NCBI GenBank assembly: GCA_930367205.1
Contig: OV884009.1
Span: forward strand, 87,379,189 to 87,443,188
Origin: Acanthosoma haemorrhoidale
Taxonomy: Eukaryota > Arthropoda > Insecta > Hemiptera > Acanthosomatidae
Reading direction: 5' to 3'
Length of the DNA: 64,000 nucleotides
Below the pieces are notes generated by a model. It searched no databases and was not told the DNA's origin. It saw only the letters and a list, made by a program, of their open reading frames with translations. This document shows positions 51,301-63,300 of the stretch, piece after piece. Position numbers and translations under genes: made by a program. Each line of letters begins with the position of its first letter. Within the stretch, counting starts at the first letter, position 1.

Positions 51301-54300
51301 ATTTATATCCCTTCCAATTATCATTTAGCATCCTGTTGTGTTGGTTGATCACCAGGTAGAACCAGAGGAAACTAAGAGTTTCCCTGGAAAATACCTCTCT
51401 TGATATGGATATAGGATCACTAAAGTTCTGTCTTGTCTACAGTTAGGGATCTGACTTTATTATCAGCCCTTGAAACTGGCAGTGTGAGCAGTTGGGGTGT
51501 ATAAGTAAATATATGAGTGGATTGATTAGTTAAGATATAGACTTAAGCAAATGAAAGAGAGATGTTAGATTTTCTCAAGTATGAGTTAAGTTGCCATTTC
51601 ACTTCCAGCCTCCAACCATTTCATATTAGCACCTGATGAAGACATACATAGTATGTCAAAACGCCCATTATTCATTTAACGAAGATTTAATGCCGTCAGG
51701 TCGTTGGTCAATGGACTGTGCCAAGACAAAGAGCTCCTAGTAGGTCCCACTGGGGGTGTCTTTAACCATAAACCGGGATCTGGCCATCCTGCATTAGAAA
51801 GTATCCACCATAAGCTTAACCCGATCCCAGCCAACTAAAGCTCCCAAACTGTTCCTTTCCACAACCGAGCAATGGCTGGGAGAGAAAGCAATGAATAACC
51901 TCCCCCCCCCTCAACAGCTATGTTGTTTACTGTAAACAACTAATGCCTAATAAACTGCAGCTGGCAAAACAAACCTTATAGCAGCCATTTTGACGATACT
52001 GAAGATTAAGCTGACACCTATTATTGATAGGTGTACTCCAGAACCTCTTTTGTCTTAAATTTAGGTTGGAGTAGAAAACCCCTATCACTTCTTTTTATAC
52101 GCTAAAAGCTGCAATAGGATTCCATTAGGAGAACTCAACAAATGGAAATCGATCCTTGACTTTGTTAAAAGGTCAAGTATCCAACTTTAAAGTAGTTACA
52201 TGAAAGCATGAGTATAATATAGGGATGGGCAAAAAGACCCTATAGACCTAGTTGTCAAATAAATAACCAATTAAGTCCCCCCCCTCCATTTATCTATCTA
52301 ACATCTGTCATTGACCTAAGCCAATATCCCAACAAATACATCCACATTTATAAATTCTCGACTAAAAATAGGCTCTTAGTATGAATAAATATGTTTATTT
52401 GTGGGAGACCGAGTTGTTGATGGATATAGGTTAAACCCACAACCTTCACACATATCCTAAAACGTATTTCAATAACTGGCATCATATAACCATGTATATA
52501 TGTGTACACATATACATAGTTTTAGTGTCTTGCAGTTTATTTCTGTTTTTAAGCATAATGACACAAACAATTATGAGAAAGAGTTTACTTTATTTTTTTG
52601 TGACATTTTAGTCAATGATGCAAATAAAAGAAAGGAAGGAAATTGAGGATGCATTCAAAAAAGCTCAGAAACCATGGGGAAAACTTTTGACTAAAGTTAA
52701 TAAGGCAAAGAGTGACTACCACAGTGCATGTAAGACAGAAAAGTCTGCATCAAATCAAGAAAGAAATGCAAGTGGTGATAGTTCTTTATCAATGGATCAG
52801 GTAACAAATTTACATTATTAATGCTTTGTTTATTTTCATAGCATGAACTAAATAATGAAATACATGTTTTTTTTATCTCTAAGTTATTAGAGAATTGTTA
52901 TTTTCTGGTTACTCCCAAATATATCATTTATTTCATCTCTCGTAGTTCTGGGTGATCTGAAGAGAATGTGTTTATGGCCTGGAGAAAATAAGTTGAAACT
53001 AAATTCATTAACATCTAAAGCCCATCATCAGTAGCTCAAACTCACCTACACTCTCTCCTTGTGCTTCCTGGATTCTACATTCAATATGTTTCTCTTCTAA
53101 AAACGTTTACCTAAGCCAGACCAATTTTTGTCATAAAAAAAATATGTATACCAAATTATGTTATGTGCAATTTTTACCCTAAAATAGTAGAGTTGTTCTA
53201 ACACTAACTCCCACCATCTGTCATCTACTGCAGCGAATTTTTATATATATATATTTATTAGTGTCCTAATAAATTGACACAGGGTGGTTCAAAAGTAACT
53301 TTCCAATTTGAAAATGTAAAAAGATATTTCTTATTAAAAGAAAGAATATATATGTCTTTTAAGAAAACAAGTGTTGGAATTGTTTTCATTGGGATTTAAA
53401 TACAATTTCGCAAAGTTGGGCTCTAAAAACAACTTTTGATTTGTTTAAAAAAAAAAATTGTCTAAAAATCTCATTAAAATATATTAGCGGTTGATTCTTT
53501 ATAAGGCTGTAAGTTATTTGGTGTATATAAATGTACATATTTGCAGAGATAACAGTGGGATGTGTCCCCTTACACCTCTCACAGTGCCAAAACCCCTTGA
53601 CAATTCTCTATGTATTCTTACAAATCATTCATTGCCTTCCATCATCATTTTAACAAGCATATTAGTTTTATGGAGGAAAATTATAGATGATACTACGAGT
53701 TGAAGTGGGGTTCTAACCTGTAGAAGAAGATGGTGAGACCAATGGGACAGGTTAAGGGTATCTATTGATCAAGGGTAATGGTGGTGATAACAAATGTATT
53801 TAGGGAGATAGTGTAGGAACTGATAAGAATAAGAGAAGATCAAAATCCACTTTGCCCTAGGACAGTTTAGGGGTAGCAACTACTTGTTTGGTTTGAGAGA
53901 TATGATTGAAACCAGTAAATAGATCTATTTAAAAGGTTGTTTGTGGCTATGGTGTCATATATTGGCTCAGGTGAAATCAAGGAGAATTTTATGGTTGTTA
54001 TTGTTGATTTGTAGTGACATTAATCAGTGCAGATTGTGTGCAGGCGGATTCTAAATATGAATTGAGTGAGCTGCCAATTCGATTGAAAATTGTGGAACAG
54101 AGAGAAATACTTATAATTGTGGGACTTGGAAATACTTAGATTTCACACGCCAGATTGTTTCCTGAGTCAAGTTGCCTGATAGTCATCTCCAAGCCTTCTG
54201 TCAAAAGGTAATGGGGCAACGTTACCAATAAGGGTGACCAGGATAATCACCATGGAGTCTATCAATGTGCAGCAGGAGTCAATTAAATTTCAATTCAAGG

Positions 54301-57300
54301 CCTTAAGAGCTAGTTGAATTTTTTCAGATGTAAAATTGTCTATATTGTGGAAAGTTATGGTTTTGGCTAGGAACAGTGTAATATAGATAGAGGATACTTG
54401 CTGACTGTGACTGGGCAAAGTGGTTATGTTCCAAATTCTTCTTTCAAAAAGAAAAGTAATCTAAAACAGCCTTTTTTTGCAATATATAACCAAAAAATCA
54501 ATTGTTAGATCAAAGATCATGAAGTATAATTGTATGTTTAATATTCCTCACTGCTAGTAAGTGACTTGTCACTTCGTTTCTCAATGTTCATTGTTCATTT
54601 AATACTCTTGATGGTTTTATAGGAAATCCCTGGAAAAGATGGGTTTTCTACATAAAATTTATTAAGATTAAATATTAATTAAATGAGTTAATATTAACAA
54701 AATTATTTTAGCACAAAAAAAAAAAATGAAAATAACTTTCAGTCATCCTTTGTTTGTTTGTTTTTTTGCTAGGCTAATTTGGATCTGTGGTTCAGTCAGT
54801 GAACATTCTTCTCTCAGTTATAACATTCCATTATTTATTAAATTCTCTTTAATTTTTGTTCTTTACATTTTTTCAATTAAAGACTTTGTATTTGAGTTAT
54901 GTCAAGTCAGCCAATCTATTCTGGAATCTAAGGAATTGTTTAAACTATAGGCCAGATAGGCTCAAGAATATAGATATGTATAAAGGGACAAATCTACAAG
55001 AATTCATTTATTTATATGTACATTTAATAACTTTTGCTGATGATAAAAATTTGAGGCACTAATTGAGTATATGTTGCTCATTATCAGCAATATATATGAT
55101 GGTTGATAATATGATTTGTCAATGATAGATCGTTTTGCAGTCGATCCCAACTGATTTGAAGAATTCATGAGTTTTCTTTGAAATTGCGCCAAATCCTAGG
55201 CCAAAGACCTTGGTAAAAAAAGAAGTCCTATGGTACACACTTCTCCTAAATGAACTAACATATTCGTTAGTTTTTGGGTTTAGTATCATGGCCTTTTTAT
55301 ATTTTCATGGAATTCTATATCAGCAAACCGAGTTAGCCATTTTCAGGCTCTCTTGTACAGATGTGAGCAGGAGGTTCCTTGGCACACCATTGAAAAGGAA
55401 CTGGTGGTGGCATAGAGCTAGAACTGACAGATAAACAGGAAATCGCAAATTAATAAGTTTAAAAGCAACAAAGCACCAGGTCTCAATAACATACCAGCGG
55501 AATTATTTAAAAATTGCAGTTAGGCACTGTATCAATTACTTTTCTACAGATTATGTTTAACAATGTATGAGGGAAGTGGAAGAATTCCTACCTTTGGAAT
55601 GGACAAAAAAAATCATACACCAATTCATCAGGAAGGGAGCTCTCTGAACTGTAACAACTACAGATGTATATTGCTGCTCCCATGTGTTTTCCTAACTTTT
55701 TTAATTTATCAATTAATTAACCAAACTCTCAGCCATTTTATATAAAAGTTTACTTCCCTATAATATGAAAGAAGTACTTTCCTACTTCCTACTTAATATT
55801 AGAAATTCTAAAATACCTTATGTAAAATTGAGTACACAGTTCCGAGCAGCTATGTATGACTAAACGTTTAAAAGTGATGTGAGCATTTGTTGCTGCTACT
55901 AGTTAAAATTAGCCTTTGTTACAGCATCTCAGAAAATTGGGTTTTATAACCCCATCGACATTGTATTAACTTAATGAGCCTACTTATGTTTATTCTTTGG
56001 TTTAGTTAGGCTTAATTATTAATTAAATATTCCTTTAAAAAAAAAGAAAAATTCAGAACAAAGATTTTTTTAGATAGTTATACTGATAAAAAAAATCCCA
56101 TTATGTGTAAAGTTATCCCCCGAAGATTTCACAATGAAAATACAAACCAAGATTTGTCTGATTTTAGTTTCGATTGTGGTACCTACAGAAAACAGTGTCA
56201 AAAATCTAAAATAGGATGTTACTTCAAAAAACAAAAATATCCATTTAGAAATTTGATGATTTGAAATTTATATGCTTATTATTCATTAATTTTGTTTATG
56301 TTAATTTGTAAAATTGAGTTAAGTTTACAAATATCAGTTTGAAGTTATTAAAATATATTTGTACAACTTATCTGGGGTTTTTTAGTATCTGTGAATCCAC
56401 ACATCCTAATATATATATGATGTAAAAATAAAAAACATTCCTTGAAAATTGGGGAATGCTGTATTTAATAACAATTTGTTAGAAATATTATATTCATTAT
56501 TGGATTATTTAAACCTCATAAATTTTAAATGTGTACTAATTTATGGTGCAAAATTGATTTGGCTATATTTGTTTATTATTTATTTTGTTAAGGTTAAAAA
56601 GATGCAAGATAGGGTCGCTAAAACAAAAGATGATGTTCAGAAATGTAAGGAAAAGTACGAAATAGCTCTTCAGGAATTAAATAGTTATAATCCTAAATAC
56701 ATGGAAGACATGACAGTAGTATTTGAGAAGTGTCAAACTCTTGAAGCTCAGCGCCTCCAGTTTTTTAAAGAAACATTGTTTTCATTACATAAATATTTGA
56801 ATATCTCTCAAGATCCTCAGTAAGTAATTTTATTATTAAATCAAATTTTTATGGAGTAAAAATTCCATTTATGTAATGTTACCTATGTTAATTTCTTTTT
56901 GGTCTAGGAATTGGTCAGGACTATATAATTATTCTATGTAACTAATTTAAATCAGGTACTCCTTGGCTTATGATAGCTAAAATGTTAATCTGAAAATGTT
57001 GGAATATACTTTTATTTTTTCAATTAACTTTTGTTTATTTTAATCATTTAAGTGAACTTAATGATAATTTTCTTGTTAATTTATTTAACACAAATGTTGT
57101 TGTTTTTTTGTCTCTCTCTTAAATAATGTTTTGTCTCAAGAACGATGCCTACACTGTAATTAAAAGCAATTGACATATGTGAATGCACGTGTGGCCTAAT
57201 GTATATTTTTTTTTTCTTTAAAGACTTCCACAAATATATGAAGAATTCTATCATACTGTTAATAATGCTGACCATGAGAAAGATTTAAAATGGTGGTCAA

Positions 57301-60300
57301 ACAATCATGGAGTAAATATGGCAATGAATTGGCCTCAATTTGAGGTAAATAACTGTTTTTTTATTTACATAAGTGATACTGATAAACTCTTTCTGTTCTG
57401 CTTACAAATTAACCTAACATTTTTTATATTTAGAAATATTTATGTGATATTCAGAGCATGTTTTAATTATTGTTATAACTATAGTTAAGCAATTCGTTCC
57501 ATGGTATGCCTTTTATATTCCCATTTACTTTATTTAACTGACATGCATGTTTGACGTAATTATCACTTCCTATAGAATGAAAAATGCTTTTTTAAGCCAT
57601 CTTGATTTATGCATCTAAGTTCATTACTGGGAGACTCTAAGCCAATGTGTTTATGGATACGCATAAAAAATCCTAGATAAACCAACAATTCACAAGTAAC
57701 TTCCATTCTTTCTATTTATTTTAGTACTTTACTTTTCATTACTTTAGCTGTCCAGGGAATCTTCAAAACATGGTTCAAATTTCTGGAAACTTACTTGACC
57801 CAAGCCTCTGTCTTATTTAACATTACAGACTGCATTCAACTCTATAAAGCACAGTTGACATCATATCAAAATTAGAGTCCAATAAAACCTTTTTAACTTG
57901 ATTGAAAATTCTCTAATGTTGTCCACACATTTTATTTCACAACCTAGATTCCAATTACTATACTACAAAGATCCCGAGTATTAAGCTGACAATTTCTGAA
58001 GATGTCTAATTTTTTAGCTACAACCATATACTTAGTTTGTTTTTTATCCGTTTACACTTCAGACACTCTCTTTTGCTACTTGTTAAAATCAAGTTAACCC
58101 CTTGCCTTACTTTAACGAGTTTGACTTGTGATACAAACTTTGTACCAAACATGAATATTACGAGTCAGACTTGTAGAATGAAGATTGGGCCTAATGTAAA
58201 TAGTGAGTCAGACTCGTGGACTGAAGGCAGGGCCACACATAAACATCTCCAAGTACAATATCGGGCCCAATTCCCCAAAAAATATCGATTCGACACCTGG
58301 AAAAAAAACAACAAGGTTATGCAAAGTTTGTTGTGCAAAGTGAAACGATGTGGAAATGCTTAGAGTGTACAGTAGCTAACATCTGGCAGTGTTTTCGGAA
58401 GTACCATACAGGACTATTAATTTTTAGTTATAAGTATTTTTCTATTAGATATTTATTCAAGATGGGCATTTCTTATACTTAAATTTTTTGGTTGGCTATT
58501 TATTTTTGGGCGTCATATTATTACATTCCTTCAGCCAAAGCCTAACTTGAAAACATTCAGAAGACTATAAATACTATTAAAATATTATATATTTGTAAAA
58601 TATAGTTTTGACACTGTTATTTATCATCTATTATTTATAAAATATAATAAACTTATGGTATATTTATCTAAGGAAAAGTAATTAAATTAGTATTGATGTC
58701 CACAAGACCTAGTTGTATCGTGTAAATAGCTATATAGTGAATGAATATATCACAAGTATTCACATATCGGTTCGTATTGCAACTCTTCTAGCGCACATTG
58801 TCTCCTTTAACACTTGGGCCTGAATTTTGTCAAGCTAAATGGTACAGCAAGAGGTTAAACAATTAGTGGGGTCTCTAATCATAATATATTATTGCTTAAC
58901 AGATGTTATGGATACAAACTCTGTTGTTGTTCTCCGATTCAAGTGGTTAAAAATTTATTTCTAATAGCAGAGTAAACCTGAATCCCTATTGAACACATCC
59001 ATAAATGTTGTCTCCGACTTATCAGACATCTCTTTCATTGAGGCGACAATTAGGATGAAGGAATTGTCTTAGTGAGGCAATCCAGGAAATGGCATGTTAA
59101 TTATTAATTTATGGATAAGCCCCACTAAGTGGGCACGTTTTTTGGTAGTAGACCGTTGATTTTTTTAATCCAAACTCTTTATTAAAGACATGTAAATAAC
59201 TCATAAATAAATGTTATCTAAAAACCATTAAAAAACCAACCTCTGATGATCGAAACTATTAGGGTAATTCTTGTTGCTAGGCCTTGGCAAAATCCAAACT
59301 GTATGTCACCCATAACACTCCCACTCTTTTTGAATATTGTTTTATGAAAACTTTTTAATGTATGGCTTATCAAACTAATTAGTATATACTCCTCACCATT
59401 GTTCTGGCTAGTCTTCTTAGTGAAAGATTTGAATTCAGATGTAAGCTAATCAATCCAAAGGTGATTCCATATCACAAATTGCATTGAAATTTCTTAGGGA
59501 CCGACACATACGGCCGTCATGCAGCTTGAGTTGGGTCTCATTAATGGCTGTAACATTTCTATTCTTGGTATCATGTTAGGTGTTCATCGTAATGCTGGGA
59601 CTAGGATCAGAGAGTCATTTGACCTTAAAGAAACCTTTTCAATATTAATGAACTTGTTATAAAAGAGGTGATGAAAGTAATATCCCCAAACCACCTATTC
59701 CTAATTCGCATCACTTACAGTTTCATTGGCACTATTGGCAAGTTCTGAATACTCAAGCATTCTGTTAATTCCTGTAATTTCTTGATTTTTTTTGTAAATA
59801 TGAAAGTAATCATGTGAAATTTGCACACTCCTTCAATTTAATGCATCCATCATTTAGCTGATTGTTCTTGGCTACATCTATCTCTTATAAAATTATGTGA
59901 AGTCATATATACTCAGCCTTATGACCATTTCTAAATCGTTCTCTTTTGTCCACAAATTTCTTATATGAAATCAGCCATTACTTTTAAAACTATCCTTGTT
60001 GAAAGGCTTTGTTAATTATTCGAAAACAGCTAACAATAATATCAAATTCATTTTCTGTTATATTTTTCTTGTTTTATTTATTTATTTAATTGAATTGGCC
60101 TGAATTTTTATGTATTTTGCTTGATATTTTGCATGTATGTGTATATGTCAGGATTACACTGAAGAGTTTCGAGACATTGCTAAAGGAAAATCGAAGGATG
60201 CAATCCCGGCCGGAAGTATCACTTTGATTAACCAGCGCCCAGTTGGAGAAGATTTAACAGTAATGTATCTTTTATTTTATACCAGCATGTCTTTTTATAT

Positions 60301-63300
60301 GCTTTTCTTTTGATTATCATCTTCCTTCTCATTATATATTAACTTAGAATATTTCATATATCTTTTTAATAAATAAATTAAATCCTTCTGTTAGTTTTAC
60401 ACAATAATAAAACTGTAAGCATACATTTTAACAATAATTTTGTAATAATAAAAAAAAAGTATAGAGACCATGGTAATTAACTAATAATTATAGAAGTATT
60501 TTTATTTTAGCCAGAAGTAAAGTTTATTGATTTATATATGATTTTGTTTAAGACTTTCGAATACACTCCCAAGAATTTTTAAGGATTAATGTTTAGTTCA
60601 ATATAAATATTTTGACCTACTTTTTTTTTATCTTGTACCGATATAAATACTGTATGAATTGATTTGATTAGGTATTGTATAGACTTTCACCACTTCGTTT
60701 GAAACACAATAGGTTTTAGGATAATAACATAGACAGGTTTCCTGAAAAACTAGATAACTAGATCCTCTTCAACATGTCACCTTACTCCCATTACCTATTA
60801 TTAAGGGTAAAAAAAAAAAAAGACAAACTAGGAGACCTAAGTATATTTAAAGAAGTGAAACGTCAGAAAATATTTATAGGTGACTAATAAATTATGGAAA
60901 TTCCTATATTTATTATTATTCCTATATTATATATTGCAAAATATATATCATCTACAATTATCTAAAATTTGAACAAAATTAGACAAATCGCATCTCTCTA
61001 AGCCAAAAAGTTCTCCAACTGAAGCTATTAAAAAATTTCTGGACCCTGTAAGATTTACATATTTTTTTTTCAAAAGGTCACCTCAAAAAACCAAAAGCGA
61101 AAAATTGAAATTTTTCAGTTTTCATCCTTCTAATAGTAGTTGCAAACATAAAAATATCATAAAAATCTGAAACCTTGATATTAAATATACATTTTTTATT
61201 GGTTGATTTGATACAGAATTACTCCTGAATCTATCTATTTGACACTATTCTCCAGTTTGGTGAGGGACTTATAGGGACTGTTTCACATTGAGCTCCAATT
61301 TTCTCTAGTTAGTACGGCCACCCTGTAGTAGTTAAAAGATTTCTTGCATCAGGAGTAACATTATCTTGTAACAGCAATCTGATTCTATATATTTGCTTCT
61401 CAGTCAGGGCTTTGGCTTGTAGTTCCTCATGTTTCATTCTTTCAGCGTGACCAGCCATGGTCATAAGAGTTTATTGAACAATCAGATGTCCATATTGTGG
61501 TACAGATCTCTTATTTTTTCATTGGATCTTCTTCTCCATGTTTGTTCAGAGCATATTCCACCAAAGATCCTTCATAGAACTTATCACTCAAACCTGAAGA
61601 GTAATGAAATTCTTTTATGTCAAGGTCCAGCATTCAGAGCCGAGCCGTATGTAAGGAGGCAGGTCTCATAAAATCGTTTTCTTATATACTTAACTTTGTG
61701 TGGTGACATGATACTGCTCCTCAAGTGCCACTAAATAGTAAAATAACATGGATTAGCTGCCATATTTCATCATCGATTTTATTCTGAAAATTCATTGGTG
61801 TGCAGAGATCAACTAAGTCCAGAGCTATTTCAATGTCACCTCTGATGTACCTTAGCTCTGAATTCCAGAGTTCCTCACTGCTGGGAGAATTTAAATATAA
61901 TGCAGCCAGACTGTCCCCTTGTCTTCCACCTGTCACAGTGCCAAAACACCTCAACAACTTTGTGATGTATGTATTCTTACCATCCTTCCTTTATCATTTT
62001 AACAAGCTGTACTAGTTGTGGGGGAATGTTCATCTCTGCCATCCTCTTGAATGCTTATTTTCTGTTCATTGAGTTATAGGTATTTTTGACACCAGGGGTG
62101 ACCAATTTGCCCTGGATTTTTTTTTTTTAATTTATTTACTCAACGCACAATAAACCCACAAATGTGTGATTCAGTAAACTTATTGGAAAATTGTCAAGTG
62201 TATGTAAGTACTAAAGGGGTCGGAGTAGTTTGATAACAAAGTGGCACTGTTCCTCTTAATCTCTTGGTGCATATGATCCAGGCGGCAAAAGACAAATAAA
62301 GCGCATCTTCCTCTGATTTTTTCTGAAAATCATCAGGAACCTGTATTCCTCACTTTTCACTAGAATTCCAGTTTACCCTGCCTTCCTTTCTTTTTTGAAC
62401 AATTTCTTCAAGCCTTCTCAGTTTATTTCTCAGTCCTTTTCTTTCTCTCTTACAGTAGGCACTGTAATAAAGTTTTGAAGAATAGTAGTGCCTAAAGGAA
62501 TAGAATTTTAGTGCTATGTGGCGTGAAAGTACCATAGGTACCTTTAAGAACTCGTGAGCAAGCGGAAATACAAAAAGGACATTAAAATGAGAGTGTTAAA
62601 CAGCAATTTAAAACAAGAGTGTTAAACAGCGATTGGTTTCTGATGTGGGTTGTAAAATGTATCAAATCCAGTGTATTTGATCTGGAGTATAAATGTTTCA
62701 GTGGCTAAAAATTATCATATAGAGAACCACTTCATGAAGAATCATTCTGATTTTGATTCCAAGTATCTGGTTGGTTCAGTCTTGACATCAGATTTTATTG
62801 AAAAAAAGGAAAAATCGTTATGTGGGCAGCAGTTAGTATTCAAAAAACAAAGTAATGAGCTTTTTTTAAATCGTAAGCTTCCTATGAAATCCTTTTGCTG
62901 CTGGCACAACAAATGAAACCATATGGAGATAGAGAGCAACTTATTAAGCTCAGCTTGAAAATGTTTACAAAACAGACAAACAATCCAAAATTTTCTAAAC
63001 TATTGGACGAAATAGCTGTCTTGAAATAAGGTAGTGAAGCGGATTGACGAGATGGCCCAAGATATGAGCTTGCAGGTAATCAATAATCTTTTGTGTTGCA
63101 AATATTTTACTTTGGCTTTCAACAAAAGTTGTGACAACAAAGCATCTGCTCTGCTCAGCTGTGTGCAATGAAGACTTTTTCATTTCTCACTTTATTATCA
63201 TTTCAGATTATTTACTATATTTAAAATTGTACGTAGTTTTCATGAATATATTAAAATGTGAAGTGTGTGTCATTAGTCTTGTCCCAACACCCAATATATG

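Noticed and set aside
54726..55434. Short + strand ORFs before the LINE RT boxes at 55460
   Set aside because: Hydrophobic, AT-driven and without LINE or host motifs. Not reported as genes.
56449..56592. Upstream extension of syndapin exon 4
   Set aside because: The frame is open from 56449 but encodes hydrophobic residues unlike F-BAR. A good acceptor at 56591-56592 and phase with exon 3 fix the start at 56593.
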